From Bacteroidota bacterium (lineage in GTDB: Bacteria > Bacteroidota > Bacteroidia > Chitinophagales > Chitinophagaceae): a stretch of 64,000 bases of DNA. How positions within the stretch are numbered: the first letter of the stretch is position 1; every line of letters starts with the position of its first letter. The position numbers were made by a program, and so were the translations under genes. Shown piece by piece: positions 9,453-18,299 of this stretch. The DNA is taken from contig CANJPH010000006.1 of assembly GCA_947476145.1 (NCBI GenBank), positions 45,533 through 109,532 of the forward strand, given 5' to 3'. Under the pieces are notes generated by a model. That model was not told the origin of the DNA and made no database searches. It saw nothing but the letters and a program-made list of their open reading frames with translations.

Positions 9453-11225
9453 TTAGTAACCAGGGTTTTGAGTCAACACTGATTTACCATCTTTTTGAGA
9501 TTTGTCAATTTGAGTTTGTGGAATAGGTAAATACTCAGATTTGTTTGCAGTATAAACCGCACCAACCATTGTATTGTAACCTTGTTTCACTTCAGCAGCA
9601 GCATAAGCATCTAATTCAGCTTTAGCTATTGCAGAACCCCAACGAGTTAAGTCATAAAAACGGTGACCTTCCATAGATAATTCAAGTTTACGCTCTAAAC
9701 GAATTGCTTTCATAGCGTAAGTTGCATCAGCAAATGAAGTGTATAAACCAATTTTATAGTTAGTTGGAGAAACAAGGCCCGCATTGTTAGCAGGTCCTAC
9801 AAATCCAGCTGGATTAGAAGCACGTGTACGCACTCTGTTCACATAAGCCAAAGCTTGTGCTAAAGTACCACCACCGTTTACTTCTGCTTCAGCAGCTAAC
9901 AATAATACGTCAGCAAAGCGAATTAAAGGATAGTTGTTTGCTGTAAAACCGTTCGTCCAAGAAGACCCATCGGTATAAATACCAACCTGAGATTTACGGA
10001 ACAAGTGCTTTAATGGCTCATAAGGACCAGCAGAAGCTTGGTCACGAACCCAGTCAGAACCTGGCATGATTCCCCAATCTAAATAAGGAACACCACGACG
10101 ACCAACTGTCCAGTCAACACGTGGATCCATTGGCGTTGTAGAATCTGGAGTATACGCTTTATCAGAAGAAATACCCATATCAGATTTAATGGCCTTACCA
10201 TAATAAGAATCATCTACAAATGGTAAACCATTCGCATCTACTTGGAATGAATTTGCTAAAGAGAAAGATGGTTGGAAGAATCCGCAACATCCTGTTTGAC
10301 CTCCATAAGGGAAGTTTAAGGCGTCACCAGAGTTAGCGTTAGCTGCACCAGTACCATCGTTTACAGTCATTTGAACAGAGAATACATGCTCAGCACTATT
10401 CTTCTTAGCTGGATCAAATACATCACCGAATTTAGCTGCTAAGTCGTATTTAACACCTAAAGATGTTTTACCACCAGCAATAATTGCAGTATATAAAGCT
10501 CTAGCTTCAGAGAATTTTTTCTCGAACATATATATTTTAGCTAAGTAAGCAGCTGCAGCCCATTTGTTAGCACGACCTACTGAAGACATCGTCTCAGGTA
10601 AGTTAGCATAAGCAAAAGCGAAGTCAGCTTCAATTTTAGCCAATGATGGACCATTAGGTATCATATAGTTGCCAGTAGCATAAGTAACAGATTCGTCGAT
10701 ATATGGAATATTACCGAAGTTCTTTGCTAATTCAAAGTGGTAGTGACCACGTAAGAATCTAGCTTCAGCAGTAATACGAGTAACATCAGCAGCAGATATG
10801 TCTTTTGCTAATTTTAATACTCTCAATGCTTCGTTTGAACGTTGAACGCCATCGAAACGTTGTTGCCATAATTGATCTAAGTATGCGTTAGAAGAGGTAG
10901 CATTCCATCTTTCGATTGGAGTGATCAAGTTTTGGTCACCTGGATCTGATCCTTTGTGAGCGTCACCACCCGCAACTGAACCATATACCCAGTTACTTGA
11001 AGAAGTTGCCCAAGGACCATTGTTGGTACCTGCAGAACTACCTTCTCCATCTAACAAAGAGTAAGCGCCTACTAATAAGGCTTCCACACCAATTTTGTTC
11101 GCCAATACGTCCTGGCTTAATGCGCCGGCCGCTGGTACCTCAAGGTATGATTTATCACAAGCATATAAAATAACCAAAGAAGAAAGCACCAATGGCATTA
11201 TATGTTTAAAATTATATTTTTTCAT
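9453..11225 (-). CDS. RagB/SusD family nutrient-uptake outer membrane lipoprotein
   Basis: Lipobox VILYAC; SusD features such as RFLRGHYHFELAKNFGNIPYIDE, YPLIRFADVLLLAAEA and LERKLELSMEGHRFYDLTRWG. Confidence 0.95.
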   Translation of the reverse strand: MKKYNFKHIMPLVLSSLVILYACDKSYLEVPAAGALSQDVLANKIGVEALLVGAYSLLDGEGSSAGTNNGPWATSSSNWVYGSVAGGDAHKGSDPGDQNLITPIERWNATSSNAYLDQLWQQRFDGVQRSNEALRVLKLAKDISAADVTRITAEARFLRGHYHFELAKNFGNIPYIDESVTYATGNYMIPNGPSLAKIEADFAFAYANLPETMSSVGRANKWAAAAYLAKIYMFEKKFSEARALYTAIIAGGKTSLGVKYDLAAKFGDVFDPAKKNSAEHVFSVQMTVNDGTGAANANSGDALNFPYGGQTGCCGFFQPSFSLANSFQVDANGLPFVDDSYYGKAIKSDMGISSDKAYTPDSTTPMDPRVDWTVGRRGVPYLDWGIMPGSDWVRDQASAGPYEPLKHLFRKSQVGIYTDGSSWTNGFTANNYPLIRFADVLLLAAEAEVNGGGTLAQALAYVNRVRTRASNPAGFVGPANNAGLVSPTNYKIGLYTSFADATYAMKAIRLERKLELSMEGHRFYDLTRWGSAIAKAELDAYAAAEVKQGYNTMVGAVYTANKSEYLPIPQTQIDKSQKDGKSVLTQNPGY

Positions 11226-11254
11226 TTTGTAATTAATTTATTTTTTTTATTAAA

Positions 11255-14200
11255 TTAAAAAGTAAGGCTTACTCCAACGTTGAAAGTTCTAGAAGGAGGA
11301 TAGTTACCATGATCAACACCAAATGAAGTTGAGCTACCAGGAATTTCTGGATCTAAACCAGAATAATTGGTTAAGGTAAACAAGTTAGCACCTTGTAAAT
11401 AAACACGTGCTTTGTCGATACCATACTTCTTCAATTTAACAGGATCAATTGTATAACCAACACTTAATTGCTTAATTCTGATATAAGAACCATCTTCTAC
11501 GTAGAAGTCATTAATTACACCGTTCGTACTGAAATATGAGTTGTTCTCTACAATAGGATACTTAGCATTTGTTCTTGTAGGTAACCATGATTCAGTTAAC
11601 AATGGAATACTCTTAGCATTTTGGAACTGAGGATAGAAATCTTGGAAATAACGAGTTTCGTTTAAGATTTCGTTTCCGAAAGAACCATATAATACTGTAG
11701 AGATATCAAAACGCTTGTAATTAACATTTAAGTTAATACCCATCGTAAAATCAGGATTAGGATTTCCGAAATGTGTTCTATCATTATCATCGATTTTACC
11801 GTCTTTATTAACATCCACGTACTTGAAACGACCAGGAGCAGCATCAGCTTCTTTAGGCCATGCAGCTACATCAGCAGCTGATTGGAAGATACCTGCAATT
11901 TTGTAACCGAAGAAAGAACCTACTGGATGTCCAATTTGGTTTCTTACTTGAGGTCCAGTGTTGTGCGTGTATGCTTGTTCGAAGAAACCAGCAGCACCAG
12001 GGATGCTTACGATTTCACTCTTATAAGCACCAACGTTAACACCTACTGAATAGCTTAAATCGTTATTTACTTTACCACGGTATTGTAAACCTAAGTCAAT
12101 ACCCGTGTTTTGCATATCACCAATGTTAACCTGAGGTAATTGAGAACCCACACCTACTACAGCAGGCGCTTGGTCTTGGAATAATAAACCTTCAACAGTC
12201 TTCTTATACCAATCAAAAGTGATATCTAATTTATTATTCAATACTGTCGCATCAAAACCGATGTCTAAGATTTTATCTCTTTCCCATCCAGTTTTAGTGT
12301 TACCTAAGTTAGTTGCATAGAAGCCCATAACTGTAGTGTTACTAGTACCATTTAAGTCATAGTAAGATGATCCACCATTACCACCATATAAAGTGTATTG
12401 GTTTAATGCACCTACGTTAGAGATAGAACCTAAGATACCATAGCTACCACGTACTTTTAATGTATTGATAAACTTAACATTCTTAAAGAAATCTTCTTGA
12501 GAAACTACCCAACCAGCAGAAGCTGACCAGAAGTTACCATGACGAGTTTCAGGTCCAAATACAGAAGATCCATCACGACGACCGTTTAAACCTACTAAGT
12601 ACTTGTCTTTGAAAGCATAGTCAACCTTAGCAAGAATAGAGTTACCAGTTGTCTTATAGTAATTAGAATAGTTGTTTTGACCAATTGGAGAACCCGTATT
12701 TAAACTTAAGTAGTCGGTGTTATCAGAGAAATAGTTAACTCTTGAACCACCAACTTGACGGCCTAATACTTTTAATACCTCATAACCAGCCATTAATTTA
12801 ACTGAATGGTTTTCTTTGAATACATTAGAATAGTTCAATGTGTTTGTCCAGTTGAAGTTATTGTTATAACCACCATACTCGCCATAACCATTTGAAGAAC
12901 CATTCTCAGCATTCTCATAAGAACGGTAGTTATGGTAGAAACCATAGTAGTTACCTAAGTTACCACCAAATGTAGTTTTAGCAGTAAAGTGTTTTGCGAA
13001 GTCAACTTCAGCAAAAACAGCACCTTGAATAACCCACTCGTTGTTTTGATTGTCTTTAGAACGAACTTGGTTTGCGTAAGGGTTAGATGAGTTACCTAAA
13101 CCAGCACCAGATGTACCACCAAATCCACCACCTGCATCTAATACAGGGATAATTGGTTGTTCCCAAGCTGTGTTGTTCACCGCATTACCTTCTTGGTTGT
13201 TACCAATTCTTGGATTTTGCTTGTAATACACATATAAATTTTCACCTAAACGGATATTGTTTTTTACATTATATGTTGAGTTAATTCTAGCAGAATAACG
13301 CTTCAAATAAGTATTTAACAACACCCCTTTTTGGTCGAAATAGTTTAAAGAGAATAAGTAAGAAGATTTATCTTGACCACCAGTAGCAGTAATTGTATGC
13401 GACTGCATAGCTGCTGGGTCAAACATTACATCCCACCAATCAGTTCCTTTTTTATTTGCAGGAACGATTAAGAAGATGTCTCCTTTAGAATAGTTGTTGT
13501 TGTACTTAGTTAAGTCAACAGCACCATTGTAACCAGAACTTGTACCGTATCTGATATAGTTAGGTAATACAGGTGTTTTACCAGTACCATATTGAGGAGA
13601 TGAAACGTTACCGTTTGCATCCACTGCACCAGAGTTCTTAGCCGCTAAGAAATATAAATCAGCCATTCCTTGAGGATCTAATTTGTTCCAAACGTTTCCA
13701 GTTTTTGGAAGTTGGATACCTGCAAAAGACTCATAAGTAATACTTGCTTTACCTCTACCTTTTCTTGTAGTTACAATGATAACACCCGCAGATCCACGAG
13801 CACCATAGATCGCTGCTTGACCATCTTTCAATACTTGGATTGATTCAATGTCAGAAGCAGATAAATCACGGAAGCTAGATAAATCACCAGGAGCAGATTG
13901 AACTCCGTCTACAATTACTAATGGAGTAGAGTTACCAAAAGAAGTGATACCACGTACGAATACGTTAGAAGGTTCACCAGGTGCACCAGAACCAATAATA
14001 GTTACACCAGCCGCTTGACCTTGTAACATTTGTTCTGCAGTACCTGAAGGAACTGACTTCATATCTTTTACACTCACCACAGATACCGCACCTGTGATTT
14101 CTTTTCTCTTTTGAGCAGTGTAACCAGTTACCACAATTTCATTTAATTGTGATGACTCTTCTGTTAAAGATACTCTAACAGTGTTTTGATCTCCAGCAAC

Positions 14201-14452
14201 AGATACAGTTTTACCTGAGAAGCCAACAGACTTTACAGATAAACTAACTGTTCCAGAAACGTTTACAGCAAATGAACCATCTTCGCTAGTAATAGCAGAG
14301 ACTTTAGATCCATTAACTGAAATAGTAGCACCAGCAACAGCTTTACCGTCTGTAGCTGAAACTACCTGTCCTTTTATTGTTCTTGTTTGTGCGTTCGCAA
14401 CAAGACCCAATAATAGCAAAGGAACCGTAATTAAACGTAGGAATTTTCGCAT
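11255..14452 (-). CDS. SusC/RagA family TonB-linked outer membrane protein
   Basis: Signal peptide MRKFLRLITVPLLLLGLVANAQ, carboxypeptidase-D-like domain, plug with VVTGYTAQKRKEITGAVSVVS, C-terminal barrel ending NVGVSLTF. Start placed at MRKFL (14452). Confidence 0.95.
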   Translation of the reverse strand: MRKFLRLITVPLLLLGLVANAQTRTIKGQVVSATDGKAVAGATISVNGSKVSAITSEDGSFAVNVSGTVSLSVKSVGFSGKTVSVAGDQNTVRVSLTEESSQLNEIVVTGYTAQKRKEITGAVSVVSVKDMKSVPSGTAEQMLQGQAAGVTIIGSGAPGEPSNVFVRGITSFGNSTPLVIVDGVQSAPGDLSSFRDLSASDIESIQVLKDGQAAIYGARGSAGVIIVTTRKGRGKASITYESFAGIQLPKTGNVWNKLDPQGMADLYFLAAKNSGAVDANGNVSSPQYGTGKTPVLPNYIRYGTSSGYNGAVDLTKYNNNYSKGDIFLIVPANKKGTDWWDVMFDPAAMQSHTITATGGQDKSSYLFSLNYFDQKGVLLNTYLKRYSARINSTYNVKNNIRLGENLYVYYKQNPRIGNNQEGNAVNNTAWEQPIIPVLDAGGGFGGTSGAGLGNSSNPYANQVRSKDNQNNEWVIQGAVFAEVDFAKHFTAKTTFGGNLGNYYGFYHNYRSYENAENGSSNGYGEYGGYNNNFNWTNTLNYSNVFKENHSVKLMAGYEVLKVLGRQVGGSRVNYFSDNTDYLSLNTGSPIGQNNYSNYYKTTGNSILAKVDYAFKDKYLVGLNGRRDGSSVFGPETRHGNFWSASAGWVVSQEDFFKNVKFINTLKVRGSYGILGSISNVGALNQYTLYGGNGGSSYYDLNGTSNTTVMGFYATNLGNTKTGWERDKILDIGFDATVLNNKLDITFDWYKKTVEGLLFQDQAPAVVGVGSQLPQVNIGDMQNTGIDLGLQYRGKVNNDLSYSVGVNVGAYKSEIVSIPGAAGFFEQAYTHNTGPQVRNQIGHPVGSFFGYKIAGIFQSAADVAAWPKEADAAPGRFKYVDVNKDGKIDDNDRTHFGNPNPDFTMGINLNVNYKRFDISTVLYGSFGNEILNETRYFQDFYPQFQNAKSIPLLTESWLPTRTNAKYPIVENNSYFSTNGVINDFYVEDGSYIRIKQLSVGYTIDPVKLKKYGIDKARVYLQGANLFTLTNYSGLDPEIPGSSTSFGVDHGNYPPSRTFNVGVSLTF

Positions 14453-14517
14453 AGTGTTCGGGTTTGATTTTAAAATATTAATACAATCGTACCCCAATTA
14501 TATAACAGTTTCTTAAC

Positions 14518-14531
14518 AATCGCAAACGATT
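14518..14531. promoter_or_regulatory. Candidate operator: inverted repeat AATCG-CAAA-CGATT upstream of susC
   Basis: Short perfect inverted repeat in the divergent susC/pxpB intergenic region; function inferred. Confidence 0.3.
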
Positions 14532-14688
14532 ACGCAACTTTTTTATAACATTTTTTAACTGTAGTGTATATTGTACGCAAACGTAGATTAGTTATTGTGT
14601 AATAATTACACATATAAAATCGCATTTTATTCATTATCTGAGGGTTATTAAGCAAAAAAATGTCCTAACTTTTAATTTGTTTAATAAA

Positions 14689-15423
14689 ATGAACATGCAA
14701 CATAAATTTCAAAATTGGTCCATTTATAACTTGGGTGATCATGCCCTTGTATTTGCTTTAGCACCAATCATTGATGTTTCTATTTTACAAAAACTGAAAC
14801 ACTTGCATGCATTGATTGAATCAAAAAAAATAAATGGAATATTAGATATCATTCCCTCCTATCATACACTTACAATAGTATACGACATCCCAATATTCTT
14901 ATCCCCCACCCAAAATGTAAACGATCAATTGCAATTATTTAGCACTCAACTTTTAAGTGAATTTGAAAATAAAATATTGACACAAAATAAAAACGAAGCA
15001 ACTATTCATCAAGTACCCGTTTGTTATGAAAATATTTTTGCTTTAGATATAGAGAACATAAGTAAGACAAAACAAATTAGTTGTCAATCAATTATTCAAA
15101 TACATACTTCCAAACAGTATGATGTTTATAGCATTGGATTTTTACCAGGATTTACTTATATGGGTTTGGTAGATGAACAACTAAAAATAGCAAGACACAA
15201 TAAACCCAGAAATGAAGTAGCTGCTGGAAGTGTTGGTATTGCTGGATTACAAACAGGCATCTATCCTACCAATTGTCCAGGGGGATGGCAAATTATTGGA
15301 AAAACACCTCTGAAAATATTTGATCCTCATCCAGATAAATTAGCAAAATTCAAAGTGGGTGATCGGGTGCAATTCTATTCCATAAGTAAATCAGTATTTG
15401 ATTCATTAAATGAATACTTATAA
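14689..15423 (+). CDS. pxpB: 5-oxoprolinase subunit PxpB (KipI-like)
   Basis: YSIGFLPGFTYMGLVDEQLKIARHNKPRNEVAAGSVGIAGLQTGIYPTNCPGGWQIIGKTP motif; followed by pxpC and pxpA. ATG start chosen over an upstream TTG. Confidence 0.92.
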   Translation: MNMQHKFQNWSIYNLGDHALVFALAPIIDVSILQKLKHLHALIESKKINGILDIIPSYHTLTIVYDIPIFLSPTQNVNDQLQLFSTQLLSEFENKILTQNKNEATIHQVPVCYENIFALDIENISKTKQISCQSIIQIHTSKQYDVYSIGFLPGFTYMGLVDEQLKIARHNKPRNEVAAGSVGIAGLQTGIYPTNCPGGWQIIGKTPLKIFDPHPDKLAKFKVGDRVQFYSISKSVFDSLNEYL

Positions 15424-15425
15424 AA

Positions 15426-16346
15426 ATGTCCATTAAAATTTTACATAAAGGATTAGCAGACTCTATTCAAGATAAAGGAAGATATGGATTTCAACATCTG
15501 GGTATACAACCTAATGGATGTATGGACATATTATCTGCTTCGCTTGCGAATCATATATTACAAAATGACACTGATACTCCTGTTATTGAATTATATTTTC
15601 CAAGTAGTCAAATACAATTTTTAGAGGATGGCATTATTTGTATTACGGGCGCTAATTTTGTACCCGTAATCAATGAGAAAAGTATTGCATTACACACGGC
15701 TGTTGCCGTTCAAAAAAATGATGTGCTTTCCATGCTTCAACCTTTAGAAGGCAGTATTGCCTATGTTGCTATAAATGCTGCGTATGCAACACCAAAATGG
15801 TTAAACAGTCATTCCTTTAACGATGCTCGTTTAAAGACAGCGCAAGTTTTGCCTTTTTCTATGCATCAATCCAATGCACTACATACTGTTCAAACCTTAC
15901 ATGAAAATTTAAATCATGCATTCATCGAACAAGTGCATAACAATCTTTTTAGCAACACCACTCCTATCCGCATTCTACCTGGACCAGCATGGCAGGACGT
16001 AAACGAAAATGCATTGTTTGAATTAATAAATACCCCCTTCACCATTTCGTCACAAAGAAATAGAATGGGCTACCCATTAACAGGACCTAAACTTAATTTG
16101 AACATCCCCAACGCCTACTTATCAAGTGCCGTTACCAGAGGTACCCTGCAATTATTGCCTAGTGGAGACATCATTGTATTAATGGCCGATCATCAAACCA
16201 TTGGCGGCTATGCTAACCTGGGTCAAATAATTTTGGTAGATTTACCAAGGTTTGCGCAAATGAAAACAGGGATTTCATTTAAATTTAATGTGACCAATTT
16301 GGAAACTGCACAAACATTATTTAGAACCATGTATGCACCATTTTAA
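15426..16346 (+). CDS. pxpC: 5-oxoprolinase subunit PxpC (KipA / biotin-dependent carboxyltransferase-like)
   Basis: ADSIQDKGRYGFQHLGIQPNGCMD, PGPAWQ and RNRMGYPLTGPKL motifs; operon context. Confidence 0.92.
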   Translation: MSIKILHKGLADSIQDKGRYGFQHLGIQPNGCMDILSASLANHILQNDTDTPVIELYFPSSQIQFLEDGIICITGANFVPVINEKSIALHTAVAVQKNDVLSMLQPLEGSIAYVAINAAYATPKWLNSHSFNDARLKTAQVLPFSMHQSNALHTVQTLHENLNHAFIEQVHNNLFSNTTPIRILPGPAWQDVNENALFELINTPFTISSQRNRMGYPLTGPKLNLNIPNAYLSSAVTRGTLQLLPSGDIIVLMADHQTIGGYANLGQIILVDLPRFAQMKTGISFKFNVTNLETAQTLFRTMYAPF

Positions 16347-17079
16347 AATTGATATCAACTGTGACATGGGAGAAGGCATGGGTAATGAAGCCTATATCAT
16401 GCCCTTTATTAGCAGTGCCAACATTGCTTGTGGCGGACATACTGGAAATGCAGATTCTATTAAAAGAACCATTGAAATTGCCCAAAAACATAATGTTGCC
16501 ATTGGCGCTCACCCCAGTTATAATGATAGAGAAAATTTTGGTAGAGTTTCCCAATTTATTTCGGTACTTGAATTAGCAGAACTCATTGCAGAGCAATATT
16601 ATCAATTTGAAAAAATGGCAAACCAACTGGGTGCTCCAATTCATCATGTAAAGTTGCATGGTGCATTATATAATGATTGTGCAAAAGATGCTTCGCTGAG
16701 TAAAACATTTATTCAAACCATGCAAGCCATTGATCCCACTTTAATTATATATGGATTAAGTGGAAGTCATACCATTCAAGAAGCCATCATGGCTGGTCAA
16801 CCCTTTGCTAGAGAAGCTTTCGCGGATAGATCCTATCAAAACAATGGACAACTTACTCCAAGACATTTAGATCATGCCATGATTGAAGAAGTGGATCAAG
16901 TAATTCATCAAGTCACTCAATTAATTAAAGAACAAAAAGTAGTTTCTTTACAAGGTGATGTCATTGATTTAAAAGTGGATACCATATGCATTCATGGCGA
17001 CGGCCCCAATGCTACTTTGTTTTCGGAAGCCATTTATGATGCGCTAAATAAAAATAATATTGAAATTAAAAAATACTAA
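16333..17079 (+). CDS. pxpA: 5-oxoprolinase subunit PxpA (LamB/YcsF family)
   Basis: DINCDMGEGMGNEAYIMPFISSANIACGGHTGNADSI, GAHPSYNDRENFGR and ICIHGDGPNA motifs. Confidence 0.95.
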   Translation: MHHFKIDINCDMGEGMGNEAYIMPFISSANIACGGHTGNADSIKRTIEIAQKHNVAIGAHPSYNDRENFGRVSQFISVLELAELIAEQYYQFEKMANQLGAPIHHVKLHGALYNDCAKDASLSKTFIQTMQAIDPTLIIYGLSGSHTIQEAIMAGQPFAREAFADRSYQNNGQLTPRHLDHAMIEEVDQVIHQVTQLIKEQKVVSLQGDVIDLKVDTICIHGDGPNATLFSEAIYDALNKNNIEIKKY

Positions 17080-18268
17080 TTCGGCTGCTGCCCTGCCCTC
17101 TTTAACGGGGGTAAGTTTAGGTGCTGCTTTTTTAATGGCCAACTCTTCCATTGGTCCCGGTTTTCTTACCCAAACATCTGTTTACACCGAGCAATTAATT
17201 ACCAGCTTTGGTTTTGTAATACTTGTTTCTATTTTACTGGATTTAGGCGCCCAAATTAATATTTGGAGATGCATTACGTTAAGTGGAATGCGCGCGCAAG
17301 AAATTGCCAATGAGCTATTACCGGGTTTAGGTCACTTACTTTCCCTATTAGTAGTTTTAGGCGGCTTGGCATTTAATATTGGAAACATTGCAGGCTGTGG
17401 TTTAGCACTTAATATTTTAACAGGCATTACTTTTGCAAAAGGTGCCATGATTAGCGGCTTCATTGCCATTCTTATTTTTTGGATTCAAGAAATTGGGAAG
17501 ATGTTAGATGTGATTACTAAGTATTTAGGCATCATAAAAATTGGACTCACCTTAATCATTGTATATGCAGCTAACCCACCCCTTTTAGATGCAGTGCATC
17601 ATACATTTATTCCCGAAAAAATTTCATTGCTCGCCATTGTAACGATTGTTGGTGGGACGGTGGGAGGTTATATTACTTTTTCGGGTGCCCATCGATTAAT
17701 AGATGCAGGTATTTCAGGACCTAGCCAAATTCCATTTGTAACAAAAAGTGCAAGTAGCGGCATTCTCATATCCTCTTTTATGCGCTATATTTTATTTTTA
17801 GCAGCTGTGGGAATTGTTACCAAAGGCATTCATTTAGATAAAAATAATCCTGCAGCTACCATTTTTGAATCCGCTGGTGGAAGATGGGGTTTATTTATTT
17901 TTGGGATTGTTTTATGGAGTGCCGCGATCTCTTCCGTCATAGGTGCCTCCTACACTTCCTTTAGTTTTATAAAACATTTAAAGTTTAAATTCATTCAAAA
18001 AGAAAGAATTATTATTAGTGGCTTTATCATTTTCACTACCATCCTTTTTGTGTTTTTAGGAAAGCCAAAAGAATTGCTTTTATTAGCAGGACTAGTGAAC
18101 GGGTTTATCCTCCCCTTTGCATTGGCTATTATGCTTATTGCAAGCAGAAAATTGCCTGTCCTTAAACAATACGCTTACCCTTATTGGATTCAAATTAGCG
18201 GCTGGCTAGTGGTGATTCTCATGGGCACCATGAGCGTGTTTGCAGTCATTGAAAAACTAAAGGGTTAA
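17060..18268 (+). CDS. NRAMP-family divalent metal / putative substrate transporter (YcsG-like)
   Basis: MANSSIGPGFLTQTSVYTEQ, multiple TM helices, GASYTSFSFIK; follows pxpBCA. No in-frame ATG before residue 26; a TTG at 17060 is the likely start. Confidence 0.8.
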   Translation: MKLKNTNSAAALPSLTGVSLGAAFLMANSSIGPGFLTQTSVYTEQLITSFGFVILVSILLDLGAQINIWRCITLSGMRAQEIANELLPGLGHLLSLLVVLGGLAFNIGNIAGCGLALNILTGITFAKGAMISGFIAILIFWIQEIGKMLDVITKYLGIIKIGLTLIIVYAANPPLLDAVHHTFIPEKISLLAIVTIVGGTVGGYITFSGAHRLIDAGISGPSQIPFVTKSASSGILISSFMRYILFLAAVGIVTKGIHLDKNNPAATIFESAGGRWGLFIFGIVLWSAAISSVIGASYTSFSFIKHLKFKFIQKERIIISGFIIFTTILFVFLGKPKELLLLAGLVNGFILPFALAIMLIASRKLPVLKQYAYPYWIQISGWLVVILMGTMSVFAVIEKLKG

Positions 18269-18299
18269 AGCGAAAATTTCTTTACGTTTATAGATACGC

